Under the pieces are notes generated by a model. That model did not search any database, was not told where the DNA came from, and saw only the letters and a program-made list of their open reading frames with translations. This document shows positions 12,393-20,586 of a stretch of 21,082 nt of DNA, piece after piece (within the stretch, counting starts at the first letter, position 1; every line of letters starts with the position of its first letter). Made by a program: the position numbers and the translations under genes. This DNA is from a virus: the IMG/VR virus record IMGVR_UViG_3300005253_001731, positions 416-21,497 of that record; one strand, given 5' to 3'.

Positions 12393-13150
12393 TGGCAGGA
12401 CATAGCCCGCGACCCACATTACAACCGGGAGAGAACCCCGGTAGTTCCACGTTCCAAGGTCGTATGGCTGCCTGGAGAGCGACCCCTGCTCCTGGTGGGG
12501 GCGGCGGTGGAACTGTCGGCACCGGCTTCTTTAGCGTTATAGACGGTCACGAGTTGGACGCTACCGAGCTAGCCAACTCCAACCTCGTGCTCGGTGCCGA
12601 GGGGTTCGTTTATCAGCCGGTGTTTGGTGAGGGGCCTTTCGCAGGCCAGATTACTGGCTTTGAGTTGGCTCCTAAATGGCTACAGGATGAAGTGCTAGGC
12701 ACTGGGGGGGCACCTGGCAGTACGGGGCCGACGGCTGCCGAGCTGGCGATTGAGCGGTCCAGAGTACAGGCTCAAAACCTATCCACCTTCATCCAGGGCA
12801 CCATAGCTGAATTGTCGACTGAGATAGATGCAGGCCGCCTCAAGACCGAGCAGGCTCTAGGCGAGTTCAATCGCCGACTCGACGCCTTCAGTGAGGCCGG
12901 TGCCCAGTTCCAGGGTATACAACCCTACACAGTTACTCCTGGGGCCAAGTATCTTCCTGGCCGAGAACCTGGAGGTGTTGGGGAGAGGCTCGGTAGGCCG
13001 GTGCTTGAGGCTAGTCCCGTAATGTTTGACCCCTTTGAAATGGCTAATCAAATAGTGGCCGAGACACCCGTACTAACCGACATAGGGGCACCTTCTGGTG
13101 ATGCGCTTAGAGAGGCTATGGAGATAGCCAGAGGATTCTTAGGAGGTTAA
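12392..13150 (+). CDS. putative virion accessory protein, 252 aa
   Basis: ATG and the previous TAA overlap (TAATG); AAGGAGA lies upstream. The first 40 residues are Pro/Gly-rich and disordered with a hexaglycine run. A central part has FFSVIDGHELDATELANSNL and GFVYQPVFGEG. Residues about 120-170 are a long helix (LAIERSRVQAQNLSTFIQGT and on). The end reads REAMEIARGFLGG. The last codons supply the AGGAGGT ribosome site of the next gene. No known family; a minor virion or ejected protein is possible. Confidence 0.7.
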   Translation: MAGHSPRPTLQPGENPGSSTFQGRMAAWRATPAPGGGGGGTVGTGFFSVIDGHELDATELANSNLVLGAEGFVYQPVFGEGPFAGQITGFELAPKWLQDEVLGTGGAPGSTGPTAAELAIERSRVQAQNLSTFIQGTIAELSTEIDAGRLKTEQALGEFNRRLDAFSEAGAQFQGIQPYTVTPGAKYLPGREPGGVGERLGRPVLEASPVMFDPFEMANQIVAETPVLTDIGAPSGDALREAMEIARGFLGG

Positions 13151-13151
13151 G

Positions 13152-13883
13152 ATGGCCGAGTTAGTCTATCAGACCTGGGAGCGAATAACCGGCAGGCCGT
13201 GGTCGGACGCCCGCAAGAGTGGCTTCACTACTGGCAGCTATGCCGACAACATAGCCTTACAGAAGAGGCTGTTAGGAGGCTGGAGGCCCTACGCACCAAA
13301 GGCAGCGCCTAGGCCTGCTCCTAAACCCGCGCCAAAGCGCAGGCCTAGGCCTGCTGCACCATCTCCTGGCCCTGTCCCTGTCCAGCCTGGTCTTACGGCT
13401 GAGCAGTTTGCGGACCAGTTGGCCTTGGGGGAGGCCACACTTGCCGAAACGATAAGGGCTGCTATGGTGGCGGAGGCACAGCAGAGGATAGCAACGGAGG
13501 CTCAATATGCCGCTAACCCCGCTGACTTCGTAGCCTATGAACTATACAAACGGAGTCTGGAGGAGCAGGGTTACACTCCTCAAGGTGCTATCAGGTCTGA
13601 TGTCGACATCCAGGACATCTTTAGTCTGGCGTTAGGACTAGACGAGGGGCTCAGTGCAGGCACAGGCCAATTCGGAGTGGATATACCTACCACAGGCTCC
13701 ATCAGCAGGTCTGAACTTCAAGGATTCAACCCGACAGATATAGGCATTCTGTCTAGCTTCCTGCGGGGAGGAGTTGAGACCGATGGTGGATTCCAAGGCA
13801 TCAACCCTGAGGACTTCTTCACCGAGCTAGAGGAAGGGTTAGTACCTACGCTAACTCCACAGCGAACACAGTTTAGGTTCTAA
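13152..13883 (+). CDS. putative virion accessory protein with Pro/Ala/Lys linker, 243 aa
   Basis: Strong AGGAGGT upstream, one base after the previous stop. The N-terminus (MAELVYQTWERITGRPWSDA) is followed by a linker at about 48-78 made of Pro, Ala, Lys and Arg. In the DNA this linker carries a 12-base repeat CCTAGGCCTGCT twice, 36 bases apart (13308 and 13344). A helical part follows (EQFADQLALGEATLAETIRA), then a Gly/Phe-rich end with ELQGFNPTDIGILSSFLRGG. It may be an unstructured capsid-interior or ejection protein. No family recognised. Confidence 0.7.
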   Translation: MAELVYQTWERITGRPWSDARKSGFTTGSYADNIALQKRLLGGWRPYAPKAAPRPAPKPAPKRRPRPAAPSPGPVPVQPGLTAEQFADQLALGEATLAETIRAAMVAEAQQRIATEAQYAANPADFVAYELYKRSLEEQGYTPQGAIRSDVDIQDIFSLALGLDEGLSAGTGQFGVDIPTTGSISRSELQGFNPTDIGILSSFLRGGVETDGGFQGINPEDFFTELEEGLVPTLTPQRTQFRF

Positions 13884-13894
13884 GGAGGACACAA

Positions 13895-14278
13895 ATGGCA
13901 CAACATGACCCAGTGGAGGATGCTCTGAATGAGAGGAAAAGGAGGGCTCGATTCGTCGAAGCAGGAGGAGCATTTAGCTCTCCTGTCAATCCCGAGGCCT
14001 TGGATATTACTAGGCAGTTCCTGGGAGGGAAACAACAGGTACGGAGGAGACTACCTCCTCAGGCATCTCCTGTAGCCGGTCAGCGGGCATTTGGTCAGCA
14101 AGGGGCTAGGCAGAGACCTGGAGGTGGGGGCCTGGTCACGCCTGGTCCAACCCAGCCTGACCCTGCTCAGCCATTGTCCGACCGCTTCTTTGACTTGCAA
14201 GGTCCGGTAGGCTTTTCTAAGACGCCGCAAGGCCGAGCCATACTACAGCGCATATTGGGCCTACGGGGTAAGAGGTAG
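13895..14278 (+). CDS. small basic virion accessory protein, 127 aa
   Basis: AAGGAGG precedes the ATG. The protein is basic and rich in Gln, Pro, Gly and Arg: MAQHDPVEDALNERKRRARF, then EALDITRQFLGGKQQVRRRL and a disordered PGGGGLVTPGPTQPDPAQP middle, ending AILQRILGLRGKR. The Arg/Lys content suggests contact with DNA or capsid. No known family. It sits four bases before the giant gene and shares a short FLGG motif with its upstream neighbour. Confidence 0.7.
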   Translation: MAQHDPVEDALNERKRRARFVEAGGAFSSPVNPEALDITRQFLGGKQQVRRRLPPQASPVAGQRAFGQQGARQRPGGGGLVTPGPTQPDPAQPLSDRFFDLQGPVGFSKTPQGRAILQRILGLRGKR

Positions 14279-14282
14279 GACT

Positions 14283-17200
14283 ATGGGCAAGCCCTGGGAG
14301 TACGAACCTAAACGAGCCGAAGAGTTAAAGGCGAGCGCTGCCTTCCGTCGTAGGGCAGCGGTTGGTGCCTTCTCAAGGCTTACGAGGGATTCATTGAGGC
14401 AGAGGGGTATCGACCCTGCGGTCCTGACGCCTTCCAGGGGCTTAGAGGATAATGAGCCTGGGACTGAGAATGAGCAGTTTGAGAGGACTGTCAGACGCCT
14501 AACTGGCATGGGTATGGAGCCTGGTGAGGCCGTGAAGCAAGTACGCCGATACCTGGATGTGACAGCTAGGCGTGTTAACGCCGGTATGGTGAGGCCAAGG
14601 ACTACAATTCAATCTGGCCTAGATGCTGTTCAACAAGGCGTTACTCAGCCTCCTGTTCCGTACAGGACCGTGTATGATGAAGAGACTGAGGCAGCCATCC
14701 AACAGTTCCGCTCTGACCTGACTGAGGAGGGGTATGAACCTTGGATGATAGATACTCAGCTTCGAGGCCAGATTCGGCTCGCTACTCTTACAGAGGAGAC
14801 GAAGGTCAGCTTCCCAACGCGGACACCTCCTGGCACGACTATCGAGACCATTGCCCTTGAGAGGCTAAACAACGAGATGGGTGACCTGCTAAGGAAAGCT
14901 ACGCCCAAGGAGGAGAAAGGGCTGTTCGGTAAAGTAGTCAGTGCGGCCTTTAAGCCCTACCAACTTGTTATGGAGGAGACAGCGGTTCTAGGAGGTGTGA
15001 GGCGGGAGCAAGTACCGCAACTTAGCGATGAAATCCTCCCGCTAGCCTTAACTGGCACGGGTGCTGCAATAGGAGAACTGGAGAAGACTCCTGCTGGAGG
15101 ACCGTTCTACCGTGACCCCGCAACTGGTAAGACCGCGTTCGAGACTGGGGCAGAGATTAGCCGTCCCGTAGTGCAAAGAGGACAGGAGATAGTAGGCGAA
15201 CCCTTCGAGCAGGTAGAGAAGGCTGGCATCCCTGTCGTCTCTCCCGCTGCTGGTGGTATCAGTGACGCTATCAGGAGCCAGATTGTTGAGGACATAGGCA
15301 CCGAGCTAATCAACCCTGCCGCTTTGGTCCTAGTGGCTCCATTTGCCCTACAAGGTATCCAAGGGCTGAGAGGCACTGCCTTGGCCTTCCAGATAGCAGA
15401 CAACCTCATTGGTACAGGTGTCACTCGCCCTCTCCTTCGTGGCACTATGAGAGGATTGACGGTCCTAGGTAGGGAAGGATTGGCAGGAGCGTCTAAGTTG
15501 TCAAGAACAATTAAGGAAACTCCTGCCATTCGGAGAGCCATAGTCGGTATGCAAGGTGAGGCTGGTGCTAGGCCTCTAGGTGGCGGAGCGGCACGAGAGG
15601 CCCGCATACTAAAGTCTAGCCAGAAGTTCGTAAGGGACCTAATGAAGGCCGCTAAGAGGCTCGGGATTCCTCTGGAGGAGTCTGCTGGTATGCCTACTAG
15701 CAAGCTGCTTACGAGGGTGCGGCTTGCTGCTAGAGAGCAGGGCATTGACCTCAAAAGTATTTTGCCTGGGGTTGAGGAGGCTGGCGGTCGGGGTGGCCGT
15801 GTGCGAATAGAAGGTGTAGGCGATGTTGTACCGACACCTCGCAAGCATGTGCCTACTCCTATGGAGCGCAATATCCTTAAGGCGACTAAGCCTACTCGAC
15901 CGGCCGTGACCCCTAGCCTCAAACCCTTCGAGCGCGACCAGGCCGGTGAAGCCCTGCGGCGTCTTTCAGAGGCTCCTGACAATCCTGTGCCAATACGCTC
16001 TCGCCGTGACCTACCTGAGTTAAGCCAATACGACGACCAGCTTGAGTCCGTCCTACGCTTCCGTGACGATGCCAGGGAGACCTTGAAGTTCAACCGCTCT
16101 GCCGCTAAGGCCGGTATATTGAGCCCTAGCCGTGTGGACGAGGCTACTCTACAACTCGGTAGGGCCAATGACCAGTTGAAGTCTGCCAGGGCTATCCTTA
16201 GGGAGTCCAAGATAAGGGCCACTAGGGACAGTGTGATGTCCCTAGTGACCAGCGTGGGAGGCAGTGAGGAGGCTGCTGGTATTATAGGCAGAGCCTTCGA
16301 TGCCAGTGTGAGGATGGTGCCTGCCGCTGATTCTTTACTTACGGCAGCCTCGTGGAGACAGCATATTGCTCGTGGTGTAGCCCTTATCAAGGGTCGAGTA
16401 TTCAGAGGTGTAGGACTGCTGGCCGACCAAAGGCTCGCCCTTGTGGAGGCGCTGCACCTGCGGACTGCTGATGAGGTGGATGACATCTTTAGGAGTGTGA
16501 GGAAGCTACTCGAAAAGGAATCGGAAGGGCTTACCTTTACAGGACCGTCTAAGTACGCCGAGCTAGCTGACGGTGAATATAGGCTTTACCATGTCGTACA
16601 GCATCCGGACTGGTTCTCAGGTAAGTCGGCTAGGTTAGACGGCCTCCTTATAGACGCCCAACTCGCCATGAGGGGTCGCCTAGAACAGTCCCGTGCTCTA
16701 GGCTATCCCATCGAGGCCCTTGATGGCGCTTATCTAGAACAGCTATGGGACATACCTAGAGCAGCCCTAGAGCAGCCCATCCTGCGAGCCAGGGGCAAGG
16801 TAAGTGTGGCTAAGCAGAGGTGGTTTGATGACTACTTTGAGGGTCTCTCTAGGGGAGGCAAGCCCATCGACTTGACGGTTGAGGAGCTCATGCAGCACTC
16901 CTCTCGCCTACTAGACGAGGCTATAGCTGACGCTTGGTTGCGCCAGGAAGTCCTCAGGCGCTACGGCACCAGGACTGCTAAAGTCCCTGCCCTTAGAGGT
17001 GCCAGGAAGTTCGGTAATCCTCTGTACCAAGGTTGGAGTGCTCCTCAAGACGTAACCAGCGCCATAGACCGACTCTACAGCCCTGTAGGTACGGGTTCCC
17101 GTGCTGTAGGTGACGTTGCTGCTACCATGAAGAACACGGCCTTCGGCCTCGTGGACATTGCTGTAGGTGGAGTCCAGTTTCCCCTTGCGATGGCTCACGG

Positions 17201-19208
17201 TGGATTCCAGATAGGGGTAGGCACTCTCAACCGTAGTCTCCAAGGCCTTGGTCTGCCCTACATCCATGTTGCGTTACAGGACGAGAGGGTAGTGGGGCGC
17301 TTGGTACAATATGCCGAGGATACTCTCCATATAGGTATAGGTCCATCATCTGTCCGCCTCAAGAGTGGCACCGTTATCAAGTACATCCCCATAGTAGGCA
17401 AGTACATCGATGCGCCTATTAGTACCGTCATCGACTTTATGGCCCGTGTGCAGTTCGGTGACGCTCTAACGGCTCTCAGAATCCGTGCACATGAGGGTAA
17501 TCTTATCGCGTTGAAGTTTATAGGTGAGGATATCACCGACCCTAAGGTGAGGCAGTTCTCTGCAAGGTGGGCTGACGCCGGTACAGGAGCCTCACGGGGA
17601 GCACAAACTCCAGGGCGGAGGGCTGCTGAGACCTTCGCTCTAACGTCTGCTCCTATGACTCGGGCTAATCTGGCTGTTTATGCTCAGGTGGCTGAGGGTC
17701 TTACGGTTGGTGGCCGTATGCATAAGCTTCGCGCGGCGCTAGTGTTGGCTAACTTAGCGGCATACACCTATGGTATGCAATACCTAATCAATGGAGTCTT
17801 CGGTGATGGTCCTCAGGAGTGGCAGCCTGGAAAGCCTGATTGGGCCACTATCAGGGTCAGGGGTGAGACCATTCCTCTCATGCCTCAGAGAACACTTGCC
17901 CGTGCCATTGACAAAAGCATTACCATCATCACAGAAGGTATTGAGGGAGAGGGTTGGCGTCCTGAGGATATAGCTCTAGCGTGGTCACAGGTTATGATAG
18001 GTAAGTTTTCCCCGGCAATGGGGGCGATGCTCGCCCCGTTCGGAGTCGGGTTTGAGCCTGAGACAGGCCGCTTCCACATGGGAGGGCTTTCACCTAGAGG
18101 TCGTGCTCTGGGTGTTCCTCCTACGCCGCCTCTGGTAGAGCAGGTGATGTTTCAGGAGAACGATGCGCTCTCCATTGTCCTAGCTGGTGTAGGCTTCAAT
18201 CCCTATCCCACAAGCCCTAACAAACTCCTTACGGAGGAGTGGTTGGAGACAACTGGCAATAAGTTCAACCCCGAGGTGGACTGGATAGTTGCCGACTCTC
18301 ACCCTGAACTCTCTGCCGAGTTCTCTCCTCTGGTGGCAGCCTCCAACGCTTCTAGCCTCAAGTGGGGTTCTCTGTCTGCTCTGCGGCGCGACCGTATTGA
18401 GGAGTTCCGCGCCCAAGAGGAAGTTGAGAGTGGCCTCGAACAGGATGCCATTGAATACCTGGCTGGTGGAGATGTAGGCAGGGTGCTTATAGGTGACTGG
18501 TTGGACCATCAGGCTCGTATGTCGGCCGCTATAGCGTTCTCCATCTTCGGGGACACTCGGGAGCCCGAGACGCCTGAGGGCAAGGCTCTCCAGGCCTGGG
18601 GAGAGGTGCAGCCCGATGACGAGAGGTACCGTGACCCGATTACCAGGGACGTAGATAGGGATGCCTACCGCGCAGACAAGGAAGCGGCCTTTGATGCAAT
18701 ACGGAAGATTTATCCTGAACTCGCTGACTCGCTTGAGGCGCGTACCAAAGCCGTTAGTCCTAACCTAGTCAAGGTGGAACCGGACATACTGGCGGCGCTA
18801 GATTCCCTCTCGGGATACCGCAAGGTGGACCGCTGGTTTGGCATCGATAAGGACATGGAGAATAAGGTCGAGGACATTCACGCCCTCGTCGAGGCCAAGA
18901 GAGATGAACTCGCTTTCCAGGGCTTCCTCGATGTCAGTAGTGGCACCGTTTATACTATCCTTGCAGAGGAGAGACCCGACATATCTCAGGACATCTGGCA
19001 GGCAGCCTGGATTGTTCGGCCTGGGGCGGGCAACAATTACCGTAATCCAGAGGCGGATAGATACCTCATCGATAATGAGGCGACACTGCGCGGGTTCTGG
19101 CCGGGCCTGTACAGGCGTAGCCTACTGGTAGCAATCGGGGGTGGTGCTCCTAGTGGTACGAGGCAACTATCTCCGGCTCTGAGGGCCAGATTGGGCGTCG
19201 GCGAGTAA
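14283..19208 (+). CDS. giant putative inner-virion/ejection protein, 1641 aa
   Basis: This single uninterrupted frame follows AGAGG and lies between the portal-adjacent genes and the scaffold. The N-terminal 200 residues are charged and helical. A hydrophobic stretch occurs at about 343-359 (INPAALVLVAPFALQGI). Residues 410-660 are basic and helical. About 950-985 is Gly- and hydrophobic-rich. A segment at 1090-1240 (ARWADAGTGASRGAQTPGRR, then WATIRVRGETIPLMPQRTL) resembles the central part of large polyvalent or ejected phage proteins. The C-terminus is helical. No lysozyme, protease or polymerase motif was found. An internal ejected protein is my best inference; a polyvalent multi-domain protein is the alternative. 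Confidence 0.8.
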   Translation: MGKPWEYEPKRAEELKASAAFRRRAAVGAFSRLTRDSLRQRGIDPAVLTPSRGLEDNEPGTENEQFERTVRRLTGMGMEPGEAVKQVRRYLDVTARRVNAGMVRPRTTIQSGLDAVQQGVTQPPVPYRTVYDEETEAAIQQFRSDLTEEGYEPWMIDTQLRGQIRLATLTEETKVSFPTRTPPGTTIETIALERLNNEMGDLLRKATPKEEKGLFGKVVSAAFKPYQLVMEETAVLGGVRREQVPQLSDEILPLALTGTGAAIGELEKTPAGGPFYRDPATGKTAFETGAEISRPVVQRGQEIVGEPFEQVEKAGIPVVSPAAGGISDAIRSQIVEDIGTELINPAALVLVAPFALQGIQGLRGTALAFQIADNLIGTGVTRPLLRGTMRGLTVLGREGLAGASKLSRTIKETPAIRRAIVGMQGEAGARPLGGGAAREARILKSSQKFVRDLMKAAKRLGIPLEESAGMPTSKLLTRVRLAAREQGIDLKSILPGVEEAGGRGGRVRIEGVGDVVPTPRKHVPTPMERNILKATKPTRPAVTPSLKPFERDQAGEALRRLSEAPDNPVPIRSRRDLPELSQYDDQLESVLRFRDDARETLKFNRSAAKAGILSPSRVDEATLQLGRANDQLKSARAILRESKIRATRDSVMSLVTSVGGSEEAAGIIGRAFDASVRMVPAADSLLTAASWRQHIARGVALIKGRVFRGVGLLADQRLALVEALHLRTADEVDDIFRSVRKLLEKESEGLTFTGPSKYAELADGEYRLYHVVQHPDWFSGKSARLDGLLIDAQLAMRGRLEQSRALGYPIEALDGAYLEQLWDIPRAALEQPILRARGKVSVAKQRWFDDYFEGLSRGGKPIDLTVEELMQHSSRLLDEAIADAWLRQEVLRRYGTRTAKVPALRGARKFGNPLYQGWSAPQDVTSAIDRLYSPVGTGSRAVGDVAATMKNTAFGLVDIAVGGVQFPLAMAHGGFQIGVGTLNRSLQGLGLPYIHVALQDERVVGRLVQYAEDTLHIGIGPSSVRLKSGTVIKYIPIVGKYIDAPISTVIDFMARVQFGDALTALRIRAHEGNLIALKFIGEDITDPKVRQFSARWADAGTGASRGAQTPGRRAAETFALTSAPMTRANLAVYAQVAEGLTVGGRMHKLRAALVLANLAAYTYGMQYLINGVFGDGPQEWQPGKPDWATIRVRGETIPLMPQRTLARAIDKSITIITEGIEGEGWRPEDIALAWSQVMIGKFSPAMGAMLAPFGVGFEPETGRFHMGGLSPRGRALGVPPTPPLVEQVMFQENDALSIVLAGVGFNPYPTSPNKLLTEEWLETTGNKFNPEVDWIVADSHPELSAEFSPLVAASNASSLKWGSLSALRRDRIEEFRAQEEVESGLEQDAIEYLAGGDVGRVLIGDWLDHQARMSAAIAFSIFGDTREPETPEGKALQAWGEVQPDDERYRDPITRDVDRDAYRADKEAAFDAIRKIYPELADSLEARTKAVSPNLVKVEPDILAALDSLSGYRKVDRWFGIDKDMENKVEDIHALVEAKRDELAFQGFLDVSSGTVYTILAEERPDISQDIWQAAWIVRPGAGNNYRNPEADRYLIDNEATLRGFWPGLYRRSLLVAIGGGAPSGTRQLSPALRARLGVGE

Positions 19209-19564
19209 TGGAAACTCTGAGGCTGGTCAGAAGAGACGCTCTGCCGGAGGATAGCACCTACTACGACGACGGCTGCGAGGTGGCTCCTAGCTGCCTAGCC
19301 TGTCCCCTGGTGAGGTGTCGCTATGACTATCCACAGGGCCTCGAAACGGTGCGCGACCAGGCCCGAGTGAACCGCACTATGCAGCTTAGGGACCTAGGCT
19401 ACATGGATGGCGAGATTGCCGACATGATGCAGTCCTCCGTTCGCTCAGTTTATAGGCGCCTGGCAACCGCACGGCGACAGTCGGCTGACGTTAGACTCTA
19501 TGAGGTGAAAACGAATCGTGGTATAGTAGTCCTGATTGGAGAATCTAACTATGGTACAGCCTAA
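19208..19564 (+). CDS. Cys4 plus helix-turn-helix protein, 118 aa
   Basis: ATG overlaps the giant gene's stop (TAATG). Cys23, Cys29, Cys32 and Cys37 (CEVAPSCLACPLVRC) form a compact four-Cys site for zinc or an iron-sulfur cluster. Residues 55-88 (NRTMQLRDLGYMDGEIADMM, then SSVRSVYRRLA) form a helix-turn-helix typical of DNA-binding regulators. The C-x5-C-x2-C-x4-C-YD pattern followed by an HTH is a recurring phage protein type of unknown role. A regulator within the head operon is likely. Its last 14 bases overlap the next gene. Confidence 0.75.
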   Translation: METLRLVRRDALPEDSTYYDDGCEVAPSCLACPLVRCRYDYPQGLETVRDQARVNRTMQLRDLGYMDGEIADMMQSSVRSVYRRLATARRQSADVRLYEVKTNRGIVVLIGESNYGTA

Positions 19565-20570
19565 AGACCCACCCGCAGCAAAGCCTGAGCCGCCCAGTCC
19601 TGAGGCTGTAGCTCTGGCCAACGCCATTGATAGCGGGATAGCGGTCGAATATACCGACCAGCCAGGCGGAGCTGTAACTCCTGCCCCCGCGTCGGATACT
19701 TCGGCGGAGAAGGAGCCTAAAGCTGAGGAGCCTCCAGAGGCCAAGAAGCCGCCCGCGAAGAAGGGCGACGAGGTGCCTCCGGAGCGACCTAAAGCTAAAA
19801 AGGCTCCGGCTTCAAAGGAGGAGCCGGCTAAGGAGGAGCCCGACGGCGGTGAGAAGCCTAAGGAGGGTGATGAGGACCCGTTCAAGGGCATGAAGCCCAA
19901 GGAAATCCTTCGCACACTTCTTGAGCACACCGAAGTCGGGCCTGTGCTGCAACAATGGGCCGACCAGGCCGGCGATGCCCAAGTTGCGACAGCCTTGGAC
20001 AACGCGCGACCTAACATCGAGGCCGAGACTCGAAGGTCCGAGGCCGAGAGGTCTGAGGACGCGCATTTCTCGGAGATGACTCAGGAGCAGATTGCCGAGG
20101 AGATTGCCGGTAATCAGAAGGCCGCTTCTGCCTATGCTCGCTACCAACTCCGTAAGGAGGCCGGAGAGGCTCCCAATGCGGAGGCGGTAGCCCAGTCATC
20201 CCAACTCTATAGTTACGCTTCCAGGGTGGCCGCGGTATCAGGTCTGATAGAGGGGTCAGAGCTTTCGGCTGAGATAAAGGAAAGCCTGAAGCCTGGCAAC
20301 TTTACACACCTGAAAGCCGAGGGTATCAGGGAGTGGGAAAAGGCCGTATTCAGCGCTCTAGTGGAGCATGATGCTGAGGCTAGAGCTAATGAACTCCTCG
20401 AGGAGAGGTGGGAAACTCACCTCCAGGAACGGATGGCAGAGACCGATGGTAGCGGTCCTCCAATGGTGCGGGGGCGCAAAGTCGCCGGGACTCTGCCTGA
20501 CCTTATCAAGACCGACACCGGCGCCCTCTTCGAGGACGCCTTCACTCGAACAGCACAAGAAAAGAAATAG
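19551..20570 (+). CDS. putative scaffolding protein, 339 aa
   Basis: I use the ATG at 19551 (GGAG nine bases upstream); a TTG at 19536 in the same frame lacks that support. The N-terminal 110 residues are Pro/Lys/Glu/Ala-rich and disordered (KKPPAKKGDEVPPERPKAKK). The rest is helical and acidic, with EEIAGNQKAASAYARYQLRK and a C-terminal basic and acidic mix (LQERMAETDGSGPPMVRGRK). No Cys occurs. This composition and its place just before the major capsid protein are typical of scaffolds, which guide capsid assembly and then leave. No protease domain is seen. Confidence 0.75.
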   Translation: MVQPKDPPAAKPEPPSPEAVALANAIDSGIAVEYTDQPGGAVTPAPASDTSAEKEPKAEEPPEAKKPPAKKGDEVPPERPKAKKAPASKEEPAKEEPDGGEKPKEGDEDPFKGMKPKEILRTLLEHTEVGPVLQQWADQAGDAQVATALDNARPNIEAETRRSEAERSEDAHFSEMTQEQIAEEIAGNQKAASAYARYQLRKEAGEAPNAEAVAQSSQLYSYASRVAAVSGLIEGSELSAEIKESLKPGNFTHLKAEGIREWEKAVFSALVEHDAEARANELLEERWETHLQERMAETDGSGPPMVRGRKVAGTLPDLIKTDTGALFEDAFTRTAQEKK

Positions 20571-20586
20571 GAAGGAGTGAGCGACC

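Noticed and set aside
15107-16486. 459-residue frame on the minus strand
   Set aside because: It lies wholly within the giant gene, is Ser/Arg/Leu-rich as antisense frames are, and has no ribosome site or family resemblance.
19445-20017. 190-residue minus-strand frame
   Set aside because: Ser/Gly-rich shadow of the Pro/Glu/Lys-rich scaffold N-terminus.
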